DNA from: Ancylobacter sonchi
GTDB taxonomy: Bacteria; Pseudomonadota; Alphaproteobacteria; Rhizobiales; Xanthobacteraceae
DNA: 64,000 bases
Direction of reading: 5' to 3'
Assembly: GCF_018390695.1 (NCBI RefSeq)
Contig: NZ_JAHBGF010000010.1
Span: forward strand, 1 to 64,000
Below the pieces are notes generated by a model that was not told the DNA's origin, did no database searches, and saw nothing but the letters and a program-made list of their open reading frames with translations. A program made the position numbers and the translations under genes. Of the stretch, positions 9,793 to 19,450 are shown piece by piece (within the stretch, counting starts at the first letter, position 1; every line of letters starts with the position of its first letter).

Positions 9793-11124
9793 ATGGCGTC
9801 CGCAGCGGAACAACTCGCGGCTAACCTCAATTTTGGTGCTCTGGCAAAAGCCGAAGAACTGAAGAAGCGCATCTGGTTCACACTGGGTGCGCTTCTCGTG
9901 TATCGGCTGGGCACCTACATTCCGATGCCGGGAATCAATCCCGACGCGCTTGCGGACGTGTTCCGCACCGCGCAGCAGGGCATCATCGGTCTTTTCAACA
10001 TGTTCTCGGGCGGCGCCGTCTCGCGCATGGCCATCTTCGCCCTGAACATCATGCCGTACATCTCGGCCTCCATCATCGTGCAGCTGCTGACCACCGTCTC
10101 GCCGACGCTGGAAGCGCTGAAGAAGGAGGGTGAGTCCGGCCGCAAGATGATCAACCAGTACACCCGCTACCTGACGGTGGTGCTCGCGGTGTTCCAGTCC
10201 TACGGCATCGCCGTCGGCCTGGAGGGCTCGGGCGCCGTGGTGGCGGATCCCGGCTGGTTCTTCCGCATCTCGACGGTGATCACGCTGACCGGCGGAACCA
10301 TGTTCCTGATGTGGCTCGGCGAGCAGATCACCTCGCGCGGCATCGGCAACGGCATCTCGCTGATCATCTTCGCCGGCATCGTCGCGGAACTGCCCTCCGC
10401 GATGGCCAACACGCTGGAGCTCGGCCGTCAGGGCGCGATTTCCACCGGCCTGATCATTGCGGTGATCCTGATGGCCGTCGCGGTCATCACGTTCATCGTG
10501 TTCATGGAGCGCGCCCAGCGCCGGCTGTTGATCCAGTATCCGAAGCGTCAGGTCGGCAACAAGGTGTATGAGGGCCAGTCCTCGCACCTGCCGCTGAAGC
10601 TGAACTCCTCGGGTGTCATCCCGCCGATCTTCGCCTCCTCGCTGCTGCTGATCCCGACCACGGTCGCCAGCTTCATGCAGGGGCAGGGGCCGGCGTGGCT
10701 GACCACCGTGACGACGCTGATCGGCCACGGCCAGCCGCTGTTCATGCTGCTCTATGTGCTGTTGATCGTGTTCTTCTGCTTCTTCTACACCGCGATCGTG
10801 TTCAATCCGACCGAGACCGCGGACAATCTGAAGAAGCATGGCGGCTTCATCCCCGGCATCCGGCCGGGCGAGCGCACCGCCGAGTACATCGACTATGTGC
10901 TGACTCGCATCACCGTCATCGGCGCTGCTTACCTAGCGATCGTCTGCCTGTTCCCCGAGATCCTGATCTCCTATGCTGCCGTGCCGTTCTATTTTGGCGG
11001 TACATCGCTGCTCATCGTGGTGAGCGTGACGATGGACACGGTTGCCCAGGTGCAGGGGCACTTGCTGGCGCATCAATATGAAGGGCTGGTCAAGAAGGCC
11101 AAGCTCAGGGGGAAGCGTCGATGA
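9793..11124 (+). CDS. secY: Protein translocase channel subunit SecY
   Basis: The 443-residue membrane protein has ten predicted transmembrane segments, starting near residue 32 ([21 protein letters not shown]). It shows the conserved cytoplasmic loops [18 protein letters not shown] and the plug region ([23 protein letters not shown]). SecY forms the protein-conducting channel with SecE and SecG. It follows the ribosomal genes directly, as in other bacteria, and its stop overlaps the adk start (ATGA). Confidence 0.98.
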   Translation: MASAAEQLAANLNFGALAKAEELKKRIWFTLGALLVYRLGTYIPMPGINPDALADVFRTAQQGIIGLFNMFSGGAVSRMAIFALNIMPYISASIIVQLLTTVSPTLEALKKEGESGRKMINQYTRYLTVVLAVFQSYGIAVGLEGSGAVVADPGWFFRISTVITLTGGTMFLMWLGEQITSRGIGNGISLIIFAGIVAELPSAMANTLELGRQGAISTGLIIAVILMAVAVITFIVFMERAQRRLLIQYPKRQVGNKVYEGQSSHLPLKLNSSGVIPPIFASSLLLIPTTVASFMQGQGPAWLTTVTTLIGHGQPLFMLLYVLLIVFFCFFYTAIVFNPTETADNLKKHGGFIPGIRPGERTAEYIDYVLTRITVIGAAYLAIVCLFPEILISYAAVPFYFGGTSLLIVVSVTMDTVAQVQGHLLAHQYEGLVKKAKLRGKRR

Positions 11125-11705
11125 GACTGATTCTTCTTGGTCCGCCTGGAGCGGGCAAGGGAACTCAGGCCCAACGTCTGGTGCAGCGGCACGGCATCGT
11201 GCAGCTGTCTACCGGTGACATGCTCCGTGAGGCCGTGCGGAACGGAACGCCGGTCGGCCTCAAGGCCAAGGAAGTGATGGATGCCGGCAAGCTGGTGTCC
11301 GATGAGATCGTGATCGGCATCATCTCCGATCGCATCGACGAACCGGATGCCGCCAAGGGGTTCATCCTTGACGGCTTCCCGCGCACCGTGCCGCAGGCCG
11401 AGGCGCTCGATACGCTCTTGTCCCGCAAGGGGCAGAAGCTCGATGCGGTGATCGAGTTCAAGGTCGACCAGGAGAAGCTGGTCGGCCGCATCCTCCAGCG
11501 GGCGAACGAAGCGCGCGAGCGCGGCGAGCCGGTGCGCAAGGATGACGATCCGGAGATCTTCAAGACCCGGCTTGAGGCCTTCAACCGCGATACCGCCGTG
11601 GTCGCTCCCTACTATTCGGAGCGCGGGCTTCTGGTCAGTGTCGACGGTATGCGTCCGATCGACGAGGTCGAGGCGGCGATCGCCGAGGTCCTCGAGACCG
11701 TTTAG
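11121..11705 (+). CDS. adk: Adenylate kinase
   Basis: A 194-residue kinase that interconverts ATP + AMP and 2 ADP in the cytosol. The P-loop [12 protein letters not shown] lies at residues 6-17, the AMP-binding STGDMLRE near residue 30, and the [11 protein letters not shown] motif near residue 81. The LID is short and has no zinc cysteines, so this is the short non-zinc form. It is coupled to secY by a four-base overlap. Confidence 0.98.
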   Translation: MRLILLGPPGAGKGTQAQRLVQRHGIVQLSTGDMLREAVRNGTPVGLKAKEVMDAGKLVSDEIVIGIISDRIDEPDAAKGFILDGFPRTVPQAEALDTLLSRKGQKLDAVIEFKVDQEKLVGRILQRANEARERGEPVRKDDDPEIFKTRLEAFNRDTAVVAPYYSERGLLVSVDGMRPIDEVEAAIAEVLETV

Positions 11706-11719
11706 TGGCTGAGCGTGGT

Positions 11720-11761
11720 TTCCGGCGCCGGGCTTGACTCGGCGCCGGAATCGCACTAAGA
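11720..11761 (+). promoter_or_regulatory. Hairpin plus probable promoter for rpsM operon
   Basis: A perfect 10-bp inverted repeat (11720-11729 with 11741-11750) has an 11-nt loop and no T-run. Its loop contains CTTGAC (11733-11738), which is 17 bases before CTAAGA (11756-11761), a good match to alphaproteobacterial -35/-10 elements. This suggests the alpha block (rpsM-rpsK-rpoA-rplQ) has its own promoter in the 197-base gap after adk. Seen as sequence only; activity is inference. Confidence 0.45.
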
Positions 11762-11902
11762 GCCGCGCTTCACTTAAGCAGGCGTCGTCTTTCGACATCC
11801 TCCGTGATGTCGGGCGGCGCCTTGTGTGTACCCGCATGGGCCGGCCTCCACCGGACGCGGGTTTGGTTTATTCCGGTTCGCCGGTTCACATGGAGACGGC
11901 AA

Positions 11903-12271
11903 GTGGCCCGTATCGCAGGCGTTAACATTCCGACCAACAAGCGCGTCATCATCGCGCTGCAGTATATCCACGGCATCGGCGCGAAGCACGCCGCCGATAT
12001 CGTCGAGAAGGTCGGCATTGCTCTGGATCGTCGCGTCAATCAGCTGAGCGACCAGGAAGTGCTGCAGATCCGCGAGACCATCGATCGCGACTACATCGTG
12101 GAAGGCGATCTGCGCCGCGAAGTCGCGATGAACATCAAGCGTCTGATGGACCTCGGCTGCTATCGCGGCCTGCGTCATCGTCGCGGTCTGCCGGTGCGCG
12201 GCCAGCGCACCCACACCAATGCCCGCACCCGCAAGGGTCCGGCGAAGCCGATCGCCGGCAAGAAGAAGTGA
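11903..12271 (+). CDS. rpsM: 30S ribosomal protein S13
   Basis: From GTG 11903 the protein is 122 residues and reads [14 protein letters not shown], exactly the expected S13 start, with GGAGA seven bases upstream. The C-terminal basic tail ([21 protein letters not shown]) is typical. S13 forms bridges with the 50S subunit at the 30S head. The longer in-frame upstream stretch from an ATG at 11804 has no S13 similarity. Confidence 0.97.
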   Translation: MARIAGVNIPTNKRVIIALQYIHGIGAKHAADIVEKVGIALDRRVNQLSDQEVLQIRETIDRDYIVEGDLRREVAMNIKRLMDLGCYRGLRHRRGLPVRGQRTHTNARTRKGPAKPIAGKKK

Positions 12272-12277
12272 GTTGAG

Positions 12278-12300
12278 GCGGGCCTCTGGCCCGCTTCTTT
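12278..12300 (+). terminator. Hairpin after rpsM, attenuator- or terminator-like
   Basis: A perfect 7-bp GC stem (12278-12284 with 12288-12294, 3-nt loop) is followed by TTCTTT. It lies in the 117-base gap between rpsM and rpsK and could reduce read-through within the operon. Whether it terminates is not known. Confidence 0.5.
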
Positions 12301-12388
12301 CGTGCTCGCGGCGCGTGCCGCGGGCTTCGCGTTTATGTTTGTCCCGAGCGCCTGGCACTACGGGCGCGCCTGAAGGATCGAGAAGTCG

Positions 12389-12778
12389 ATGGCCAAGGAT
12401 ACTACCCGCGTTAAGCGTCGCGAGCGCAAGAACATCGCCTCCGGTGTGGCGCATGTGAACGCCTCGTTCAACAACACCATGATCACCATCACCGACGCGC
12501 AGGGCAACACGATCTCGTGGTCCTCCGCCGGCGCCATGGGCTTCAAGGGTTCCCGCAAGTCGACCCCCTACGCGGCGCAGGTCGCTGCCGAGGATTGCGC
12601 CCGCAAGGCCGCCGAGCACGGCATGCGCACCCTTGAGGTCGAGGTGTCGGGTCCCGGCTCGGGCCGTGAATCCGCGCTGCGTGCCTTCCAGGCGGCCGGC
12701 TTCATGGTGACGTCGATCCGCGACGTGACCCCGATCCCGCACAATGGCTGCCGTCCGCGCAAGCGTCGGCGCGTCTGA
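12389..12778 (+). CDS. rpsK: 30S ribosomal protein S11
   Basis: This 129-residue protein has the S11 core ([30 protein letters not shown]) and the characteristic end [17 protein letters not shown]11 forms the platform near the E site with S7. It lies between rpsM and rpoA; rpsD, often here in other phyla, is absent, as is usual in alphaproteobacteria. Confidence 0.98.
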   Translation: MAKDTTRVKRRERKNIASGVAHVNASFNNTMITITDAQGNTISWSSAGAMGFKGSRKSTPYAAQVAAEDCARKAAEHGMRTLEVEVSGPGSGRESALRAFQAAGFMVTSIRDVTPIPHNGCRPRKRRRV

Positions 12779-12790
12779 CGCATGAGTCGG

Positions 12791-12813
12791 CCGGCGGCAC
12801 TCGGTGCCGCCGG
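12791..12813 (+). other. Perfect 10-bp hairpin between rpsK and rpoA
   Basis: A 10-bp perfect GC-rich stem (12791-12800 with 12804-12813) closes a TCG loop 95 bases before rpoA. No T-run follows. It may be an attenuator, an RNA processing signal or a stability element; the sequence does not decide. Confidence 0.45.
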
Positions 12814-12908
12814 TTCCGCTGCGTTTGGCATTCTCTCCGGCCTCCGGGCGGGAGCGGCGGCCGCAGGGCAGGGTGCCCGCGGCACCGTCGAGAGCAAGGG
12901 TGACGCAA

Positions 12909-13925
12909 GTGATTCAGAAGAACTGGCAAGAGCTCATCAAGCCCGAAAAGCTCGAAGTCTCCGCCGGAAGCGATGCGAAGCGCTTCGCGACCGTGGTCGC
13001 CGAGCCGCTGGAGCGTGGTTTCGGCCAGACGCTCGGCAATGCGCTGCGCCGTATCCTCTTGTCGTCGCTGCAGGGCGCAGCGGTGACCTCGGTGCATATT
13101 GACGGCGTGTTGCACGAGTTCTCGTCCATTCCGGGCGTCCGCGAGGACGTGACCGACATCGTGCTGAACATCAAGGACATCGCCATCAAGATGGCTGGCG
13201 ATGGCCCCAAGCGCATGGTGGTGAAGAAGCAGGGTCCGGGTATCGTCACCGCCGGCGACATCCAGACGGTCGGCGACGTGCAGGTGTTGAACCCCGAGCT
13301 GGTGCTCTGCACCCTCGACGACGGCGCCGAGATTCGCATGGAGTTCACGGTCGACACCGGCAAGGGCTACGTCGCCGCCGACCGCAACCGTCCCGAGGAC
13401 GCGCCGATCGGTCTCATCCCGGTCGACAGCCTCTACTCGCCGGTCAAGAAGGTCTCCTACAAGGTCGAGAACACCCGTGAGGGCCAGATTCTCGACTATG
13501 ACAAGCTGACCATGACCATCGAGACCAACGGCTCGATCGGGCCTGAGGATGCGCTGGCTTATGCCGCGCGAATCCTGCAGGACCAGCTTGAGATCTTCGT
13601 GAACTTCGAGGAGCCCAAGCGCGAAGCCGAGAGCCCGGCGATGCAGGAGCTGCCCTTCAACCCGGCGCTCCTCAAGAAGGTCGACGAGCTCGAGCTGTCG
13701 GTTCGTTCGGCCAACTGCCTGAAGAACGACAACATCGTTTATATCGGCGACCTGATCCAGAAGACCGAGGCGGAGATGCTCCGTACCCCGAACTTCGGCC
13801 GCAAGTCGCTGAACGAGATCAAGGAAGTGCTCGCCAGCATGGGCCTGCATCTCGGCATGGAAGTGCCGGGCTGGCCGCCGGAGAACATCGAGGATCTCGC
13901 CAAGCGGTTCGAAGATCATTACTGA
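12909..13925 (+). CDS. rpoA: RNA polymerase alpha subunit
   Basis: From GTG 12909 the protein is 338 residues ([17 protein letters not shown]), the expected size, with AAGGG upstream. The N-terminal dimerisation domain (about 1-235, including [13 protein letters not shown]) and the C-terminal domain (about 255-325, [30 protein letters not shown]) that binds UP elements and activators are both complete. An in-frame GTG at 12900 is an alternative start three codons upstream. Confidence 0.97.
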   Translation: MIQKNWQELIKPEKLEVSAGSDAKRFATVVAEPLERGFGQTLGNALRRILLSSLQGAAVTSVHIDGVLHEFSSIPGVREDVTDIVLNIKDIAIKMAGDGPKRMVVKKQGPGIVTAGDIQTVGDVQVLNPELVLCTLDDGAEIRMEFTVDTGKGYVAADRNRPEDAPIGLIPVDSLYSPVKKVSYKVENTREGQILDYDKLTMTIETNGSIGPEDALAYAARILQDQLEIFVNFEEPKREAESPAMQELPFNPALLKKVDELELSVRSANCLKNDNIVYIGDLIQKTEAEMLRTPNFGRKSLNEIKEVLASMGLHLGMEVPGWPPENIEDLAKRFEDHY

Positions 13926-13998
13926 GCATTGAGCGCGGCGTTCGAGCCGCTCCACCCATCCCCGGCTCGAAAGCCGTCGCATTTGTAGGAATTTCGCC

Positions 13999-14427
13999 AT
14001 GAACCACGGCAAGGCATATCGCCGGTTCAACCGGACCGCGGAGCACCGCAAGGCCATGTTCGCCAATATGGCCCAGGCGCTCATCACCCACGAGCAGATC
14101 ATCACCACCCTTCCCAAAGCGAAGGATCTTCGCCCGGTGGTCGAGAAGCTGATCACCCTCGGCAAGCGTGGCGGCCTGCACGCCCGTCGCCAGGCGATCG
14201 CCGAGATTCGCGACGTCGCCGTCGTGCGCAAGCTCTTCGACGTCGTCGGCCCGCGCTACAAGGAGCGCAACGGCGGCTACACCCGCATCATCAAGGCCGG
14301 CTTCCGCCACGGCGATTCGGCTCCGATCGCGGTGATCGAGTTGGTCGATCGCGACGAGAGCGCCAAGGGCGCCGCCGATCTGGCCCGCCACGAGGCCTCG
14401 AAGTCGGAAGAGACCGCCGCGGCCTGA
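13999..14427 (+). CDS. rplQ: 50S ribosomal protein L17
   Basis: The 142-residue protein begins [20 protein letters not shown], a slightly altered form of the highly conserved L17 N terminus, and ends with a short acidic/Ala tail ([12 protein letters not shown]) after the core. L17 is a surface protein near the tunnel exit. It closes the ribosomal string and is followed by a hairpin. Confidence 0.98.
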   Translation: MNHGKAYRRFNRTAEHRKAMFANMAQALITHEQIITTLPKAKDLRPVVEKLITLGKRGGLHARRQAIAEIRDVAVVRKLFDVVGPRYKERNGGYTRIIKAGFRHGDSAPIAVIELVDRDESAKGAADLARHEASKSEETAAA

Positions 14428-14456
14428 TCCCGCCGGCTATTTTCGAATGCATCCAG

Positions 14457-14484
14457 CGAAGGGCGGCCTTAGGGTCGCCCTTCG
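14457..14484 (+). terminator. Terminator-like hairpin after rplQ
   Basis: A 10-bp stem (14457-14466 with 14475-14484, one G-U pair) has an 8-nt loop 30 bases after the rplQ stop. The run of T after it is poor, so it may act as a weak or Rho-assisted terminator of the ribosomal operon. Confidence 0.5.
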
Positions 14485-14588
14485 TCGTTCTGGCGGTCGT
14501 CGATTCGGGGCTCATTTTCACGGCCCGTTTCGGCATTGCCGCCGGGGCTGCCCTTTCTCCGCCATGGGCCGGAGCTTATATTTCCGCC

Positions 14589-16025
14589 ATGCAACGTATC
14601 GCTCTTTCCTTCGCGCTTCTCGCCCTCGTCGCAACCTTCCAGCCAGCGGCGGCGCAGACGCCCCGGGTGCCGGCCGCGCGCGCCGAGATCTCGCTCAGCT
14701 TCGCCCCGGTGGTCGCCCGCACGGCGCCTGCGATCGTCAACGTCTATGCTCTGCGCACCGTCCAGGCGCGCCAGAGCAACCCGCTGTTCGACGACCCGTT
14801 CTTCCGGCGCTTCTTCGGCGTGCCGAACGGTCCGGGCGGCCCCGGCGGTCCCGGTTTCGGCGGGCCGAGCGAGCGGATGCAGCGGGCGCTCGGCTCCGGC
14901 GTCGTGGTCGATGCGAGCGGGCTCGTCATCACCAACAACCACGTGATCGAGGGCGCCGATGAAGTGCGCGTCGCGCTCGCCGACAAGCGCGAGTTCGACG
15001 CCGACATCCTGCTGCGCGACCCGCGCACCGATCTCGCCGTGCTGAAGCTGAAGGGTGGCAAGGGCAATTTCGCCTTCGCCGAGCTCGGCAGTTCCGACGA
15101 CCTGGAGGTGGGCGACATCGTGCTCGCCATCGGTAATCCGTTCGGCGTCGGGCAGACGGTGACGCAGGGCATCGTCTCGGCGCTCGCCCGCACCCAGATC
15201 GGCATTACCGACTACCAGTTCTTCATTCAGACCGATGCCGCCATCAATCCCGGCAATTCCGGTGGTGCGCTGGTCGACATCGCCGGCCGGGTGGTCGGCA
15301 TCAATACGGCGATCTTCTCCCGCTCTGGCGGCTCGCAAGGCATCGGCTTCGCCATTCCCGCGGACATGGTGCGGGTGGTGGTGCAGTCGGCGCTCGACGG
15401 CGGCAAGTCGGTGCGCCGGCCCTGGCTGGGCGCCAAGCTGCAGCGCGTCACCCCGGACATCGCCGAGGGGCTCGACCTGCCGCGCCCGGTCGGCTCGCTG
15501 GTGCAGAGCCTGACGCCCGGCAGCCCGGCGGAGAAGGGCGGCATGCGGGTTGGTGACCTGGTGACCGCGATTGCCGGCCAGGAAGTCGATGACCCCGATG
15601 CGTTCGGCTATCGCTTCGCCACCCGTCCGCTCGGCGGCGCGGTGGCGGTGACGGTGATGCGGCAGGGCAGGGAGCTGACGCTCGACCTGCCGCTGGAGAC
15701 CGCGCCGGAAACCTCGCCGCGTGACGAGACCACCATTGGCGGGCGCTCGCCGCTCACCGGGGCCACGGTGGTCAACCTGTCGCCGGCCGTGGTGGAGGAG
15801 TTGCGCACCGTGGACGTCGACCAGGGCGTGGTGGTCACCGCCATCGAGGAGGGTTCGCCGGCCGACCGCAGCAGCCTGCGCGTCGGCGATGTGGTGCTGG
15901 AGGTGAACGGCCTTCCCATCGCCCGTACGGCGGATCTCTCCCGGGTGACGCAGACGCCGTCCCGCGTCTGGCGCATCACCGTGCAGCGCGGCGGGCGCAA
16001 GATCTCCGCCATGCTGCCGGGCTGA
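14589..16025 (+). CDS. Periplasmic Do-family (DegP/DegQ-like) serine endopeptidase
   Basis: A 478-residue secreted protease and chaperone of the HtrA family. Residues 1-22 are a signal peptide ending AAAQ. The trypsin-like domain shows the triad His118 (TNNHVIEG), Asp148 (RDPRTDLAVLKL) and Ser224 (NPGNSGGAL). Two PDZ domains follow (about 250-345 and 375-470). A Gly/Pro-rich loop at about residues 79-92 replaces the Q-linker. It degrades or refolds misfolded envelope proteins. It is next to rarA, a common alphaproteobacterial order after rplQ. Confidence 0.93.
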   Translation: MQRIALSFALLALVATFQPAAAQTPRVPAARAEISLSFAPVVARTAPAIVNVYALRTVQARQSNPLFDDPFFRRFFGVPNGPGGPGGPGFGGPSERMQRALGSGVVVDASGLVITNNHVIEGADEVRVALADKREFDADILLRDPRTDLAVLKLKGGKGNFAFAELGSSDDLEVGDIVLAIGNPFGVGQTVTQGIVSALARTQIGITDYQFFIQTDAAINPGNSGGALVDIAGRVVGINTAIFSRSGGSQGIGFAIPADMVRVVVQSALDGGKSVRRPWLGAKLQRVTPDIAEGLDLPRPVGSLVQSLTPGSPAEKGGMRVGDLVTAIAGQEVDDPDAFGYRFATRPLGGAVAVTVMRQGRELTLDLPLETAPETSPRDETTIGGRSPLTGATVVNLSPAVVEELRTVDVDQGVVVTAIEEGSPADRSSLRVGDVVLEVNGLPIARTADLSRVTQTPSRVWRITVQRGGRKISAMLPG

Positions 16026-16032
16026 GCGCGCC

Positions 16033-17349
16033 ATGGCCGACCTGTTCGCGCAAGCCGGAATGGACGCGGGGGCGCCGCGCCCGCTCGCTGACCGGTTGCG
16101 CCCGCGTCGGCTCGACGAGGTGGTCGGGCAGGAACACCTGACCGGCCCGGACGGCATCCTCACCCGCATGGCCGAGGGGCGCTCCATCGGCTCGCTGATC
16201 TTCTGGGGTCCGCCCGGCACCGGCAAGACCACGGTGGCGCGGCTGCTGGCGCGCGAGACCGACCTGCATTTCGAGCAGGTCTCGGCGATCTTCTCCGGCG
16301 TTGCCGAGCTGAAGAAGGTGTTCGAGGCGGCGCGTGGCCGCCGCGCCGTTGGCACCGGTACGCTGCTGTTCGTCGACGAGATCCATCGCTTCAACCGCGC
16401 GCAGCAGGACAGCTTCCTCCCGGTGATGGAGGACGGCACCATCACCCTGATCGGCGCCACCACGGAGAACCCGTCCTTCGAGCTGAACGCGGCGCTGCTG
16501 TCGCGCGCCCGAGTACTCGTGTTCAAGCCACTCGACGCGCTCGCCATGGAGCGGCTGCTGGCCCGCGCCGAGGAGCTGGAGGGGCATCGCCTGCCGCTGG
16601 AGCCGGAAGCGCGCGGCGCGCTTGTCGACATGGCGGATGGTGACGGGCGCTATCTGCTGGGCATGGTGGAGGAACTGTTCCGGCTGCCGCCGGAGAAGGA
16701 CCTCGACGTCGCCGGTCTCGCCGCGACCATGCAGAAGCGGGCGCCGATCTACGACAAGGGGCAGGACGAGCACTACAACCTGCTGAGCTGCTTCCATAAG
16801 AGCCTGCGCGGCTCCGACGTGAACGGCGCCATGTACTGGGCGGCGCGGATGCTCACCGGCGGCGAGGACCCTGGCACGATCTTCCGCCGGCTGTGCTGCG
16901 CGGCGTCCGAGGATGTCGGCATGGCCGATCCGCAGGCGATGCCGCAGGTGGTGGCCGCCTGGACCGCCTTCGATCGGGTGGGCTGGCCGGAGGGGCGGCT
17001 GTTCCTGGCGCAGGCCATCGCCTATGTCGCCACCGCGCCGAAATCCAATGCCGCCTATTCGGCCTTCAACGCCGCGCTCGCCTTGGCGCAGAAGACCGGC
17101 TCGCTCCAGCCGCCCAAGCACATCCTCAACGCGCCGACCAAGCTGATGAAGGAGCTCGGCTACCACGAGGGCTACCGGTACGATCACGATTATCCGGACG
17201 CCTATGCAGGCCAGACCTTCTTTCCCGACGAGCTTGCCGGCGATCGCCGTGCCGATTTCTACGCTCCCAATGAGCGCGGCTTCGAGCGCGAGGTGAAGAA
17301 GCGGCTTGAATACTGGGCGAAGCTGAAGGCCGAGCGGCGCGGGCGGTAG
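16033..17349 (+). CDS. rarA: Replication-associated recombination protein A (AAA+ ATPase)
   Basis: This 438-residue AAA+ protein has Walker A GPPGTGKT at residues 59-66 and Walker B FVDEIHRFN near residue 115, followed by the MgsA/RarA C-terminal domain (SDVNGAMYWAARMLTGGEDP). RarA (MgsA in E. coli) acts at stalled replication forks and relates to clamp-loader ATPases. It begins eight bases after the protease gene and is probably cotranscribed. Confidence 0.95.
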   Translation: MADLFAQAGMDAGAPRPLADRLRPRRLDEVVGQEHLTGPDGILTRMAEGRSIGSLIFWGPPGTGKTTVARLLARETDLHFEQVSAIFSGVAELKKVFEAARGRRAVGTGTLLFVDEIHRFNRAQQDSFLPVMEDGTITLIGATTENPSFELNAALLSRARVLVFKPLDALAMERLLARAEELEGHRLPLEPEARGALVDMADGDGRYLLGMVEELFRLPPEKDLDVAGLAATMQKRAPIYDKGQDEHYNLLSCFHKSLRGSDVNGAMYWAARMLTGGEDPGTIFRRLCCAASEDVGMADPQAMPQVVAAWTAFDRVGWPEGRLFLAQAIAYVATAPKSNAAYSAFNAALALAQKTGSLQPPKHILNAPTKLMKELGYHEGYRYDHDYPDAYAGQTFFPDELAGDRRADFYAPNERGFEREVKKRLEYWAKLKAERRGR

Positions 17350-17397
17350 GCTGGCGCGGACGATGGGCGGACAAGGGACGATTCCGGAGGCGGGGCG

Positions 17398-17778
17398 ATG
17401 AATTGGCTGCTGGTTTTTGTCGGCGCCGGGCTGGGTGGCATGCTGCGGCATGCGGTGAACGTGACCGCGCCGCGAATGATCGGCACCGACTTTCCCGGCG
17501 GGACGCTGGCCATCAATGTGCTCGGCTCGTTTCTGATCGGCGTGTTCGCCGGCTGGCTCGCCTTCCGTATCGGCGAGGCGTGGTCGCTGCCGGCGCGCCT
17601 TTTCGCTGTGACCGGCATATTGGGTGGGTTCACCACCTTTTCCGCCTTCTCGCTGGATGCGGCGGTGCTGATCGAGCGCGGCGAGGCCTGGTCGGCGATT
17701 GCCTATGTTGCAGGCAGCGTCGGGCTGTCGCTCGTCGCGGTGTTTGCCGGGTTGGCCCTCATACGCGCATTCGCGTGA
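17398..17778 (+). CDS. crcB: Fluoride exporter CrcB (Fluc)
   Basis: A 126-residue protein with four transmembrane helices. It shows GAGLGGMLRHAVN at the N terminus, the conserved Asn in GGTLAINVLGSFLIG and the GGFTTFSAFSLD motif with the phenylalanines that line the fluoride pore. It exports fluoride as an antiparallel dimer. I looked for a crcB (fluoride) riboswitch in the 48 bases upstream; that stretch is too short to hold one. Confidence 0.95.
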   Translation: MNWLLVFVGAGLGGMLRHAVNVTAPRMIGTDFPGGTLAINVLGSFLIGVFAGWLAFRIGEAWSLPARLFAVTGILGGFTTFSAFSLDAAVLIERGEAWSAIAYVAGSVGLSLVAVFAGLALIRAFA

Positions 17779-17824
17779 CGCAGGGGCCCGGCTCGGCTAT
17801 CTCCTTGGCCAAGGAGACATCATC

Positions 17825-18910
17825 ATGGCCGTCGAGATACGTACCGTCGCCCGCGACGAAGATGAGATGCGGCTGGACCGCTGGTTCAAGACGCATTTTC
17901 CCGACCTGTCCTTCGGCCACCTGCAGAAGCTGCTGCGCAGCGGCCAGGTGAGGGTCGACGGTGGCCGGGTGAAGACCAATACGCGGCTGGCCGCCGGGCA
18001 GAGCGTGCGCATCCCGCCGCTGGAGGAGAAGCCGCAGCCTTCCGCCGCCGACTATCTGGAAATTCAGGAAGCCGTCGCGCGCGGGGAGGCGCCGCCCCCC
18101 CGGCCTCGCGCCCCGGAAGGGGAGGGCACACTGGCGGCGCCGGCGGTGAAGCGCGCGGTGGCTGATGACAAGGATGCGGCTTTCCTCAAATCCATCACCC
18201 TCTATGAGGATCGCGACGTGATGGTGCTGAACAAGCCCTACGGCCTCGCGGTGCAAGGGGGCTCCGGCACCTACCGCCATGTCGACGGGCTGATGGAATC
18301 GCTGCGCGCCGAGGATGGCCAGAAGCCGCGCCTCGTCCATCGCATCGACAAGGACACCTCGGGAATCCTGTTGATTGCCAAGAGCCGGCTCGCCGCGTCG
18401 ACGCTCGCCAAGACCTTCCGCTCCCGCTCGGCGCGCAAGGTGTACTGGGCGCTGGTGCCGGGCGTGCCCAAGCCGCGGCAGGGGCGCATTTCCACCTATC
18501 TTGCCAAGGACGAGGCGGCCGAGCGCATGCGGGTCGCCCGCCACGGCGACGACGAGGCGAGCCATGCCGTCTCCTATTACGCCGTGGTCGACCAGGCGGC
18601 GCAGAAGCTGTCCTGGCTGTCGATGAAGCCGGTGACGGGGCGCACGCACCAGCTGCGCGCCCATGCGGCGCATATTGGTCATCCAATTGTCGGAGACCCG
18701 AAGTATTTCGATATCGAGAACTGGCCGCTGCCCGGTGGGTTGCAGAATCGCCTGCACCTGCTGGCGCGCCGGCTGGTAATCCCGCATCCGCGGGAGGAGC
18801 GGCTGATCGACGTGTCGGCGCCGCTTCCCCCGCATATGCAGCAGAGTTGGAGCGTACTTGGGTTTGATGCGTCGCAATATGACCCCATTGTCGACGCGCC
18901 GGAGACTTGA
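17825..18910 (+). CDS. RluC/RluD-family 23S rRNA pseudouridine synthase
   Basis: From ATG 17825, behind AAGGAG, the protein is 361 residues. An S4 RNA-binding domain (about 14-75, RLDRWFKTHFP) is followed by a linker rich in Pro/Ala and then the synthase domain, with the catalytic aspartate in HRIDKDTSGILLIAKS and the ends GRTHQLRAHAAHIGHPI. It converts specific uridines of 23S rRNA to pseudouridine; whether RluC- or RluD-type specificity cannot be read from sequence. An in-frame upstream extension overlapping crcB was not used. Confidence 0.92.
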   Translation: MAVEIRTVARDEDEMRLDRWFKTHFPDLSFGHLQKLLRSGQVRVDGGRVKTNTRLAAGQSVRIPPLEEKPQPSAADYLEIQEAVARGEAPPPRPRAPEGEGTLAAPAVKRAVADDKDAAFLKSITLYEDRDVMVLNKPYGLAVQGGSGTYRHVDGLMESLRAEDGQKPRLVHRIDKDTSGILLIAKSRLAASTLAKTFRSRSARKVYWALVPGVPKPRQGRISTYLAKDEAAERMRVARHGDDEASHAVSYYAVVDQAAQKLSWLSMKPVTGRTHQLRAHAAHIGHPIVGDPKYFDIENWPLPGGLQNRLHLLARRLVIPHPREERLIDVSAPLPPHMQQSWSVLGFDASQYDPIVDAPET

Positions 18911-19450
18911 TCCTACGTAACGTCATGTCGATCGTTAGGAATTTGTAGAGGGTGCCGATTTTTGAGTAAGTGACTGCCTAATTTTAGGGCTTGAAAGTTA
19001 TGCTGCAATGCGGTGCCATAGGTGGCAGTTGATTTGAGCATATAGGCATCAACCGCAAGGTTGATTGTCTGCTAGTCAATACTGGGCTCCTGTAGCCCGA
19101 AGTGGTCGTTTGAGCACTTTTTAGACGTTTGAGGAAAGCTTCGGTCGGCATTGCGGGCGACCGAAGCTTTCACTTCCTCCACGACATTGAGAGAGTGTTT
19201 GGCGTGTGGCTGCCCGAGCTGGATCGTCCAGTTCGCCGGCTTTGCGCGCGAATTCGCGTTTCGCTTGGCCCGGACGCGCCCGGAGCAGGGTGCCGTCGCC
19301 AGGCTCTCGCTTTTCGGATTGCAACGCTCAACATTCCCGACCTTCACGCCGTATCGAATGAGCAGGCGGAAGGGCAGCCATGCCGTGCGCGGCTGGCGGC
19401 GCGCGTGGCGCTGGAGTAGGACACGCCGTTCCACGCATTCCGGTGGCGTC
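18911..19450. other. 540-base gap, AT-richer first half with palindrome
   Basis: No credible gene. Bases 18930-19130 are clearly poorer in GC than the flanks. A perfect 14-bp inverted repeat lies at 19134-19147 and 19158-19171. Open frames on both strands here show no recognisable protein. It may be the scar of an older mobile insertion between the conserved block and the deacetylase gene. Confidence 0.5.
19134..19171. repeat. 14-bp perfect inverted repeat, 10-nt loop
   Basis: The arm GAAAGCTTCGGTCG (19134-19147) is exactly complementary to CGACCGAAGCTTTC (19158-19171). It could be an extragenic palindrome, a terminator stem for a lost gene or an IS end. No second copy was noticed in the window. 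Confidence 0.7.

Noticed and set aside
14469..16631. 720-codon minus-strand frame opposite the Do protease and rarA
   Set aside because: A GC-driven antisense frame; the opposite strand holds the complete protease triad and AAA+ motifs.
17779..17824. Fluoride riboswitch near crcB
   Set aside because: The space before and after crcB is too short and lacks the riboswitch core; none seen.
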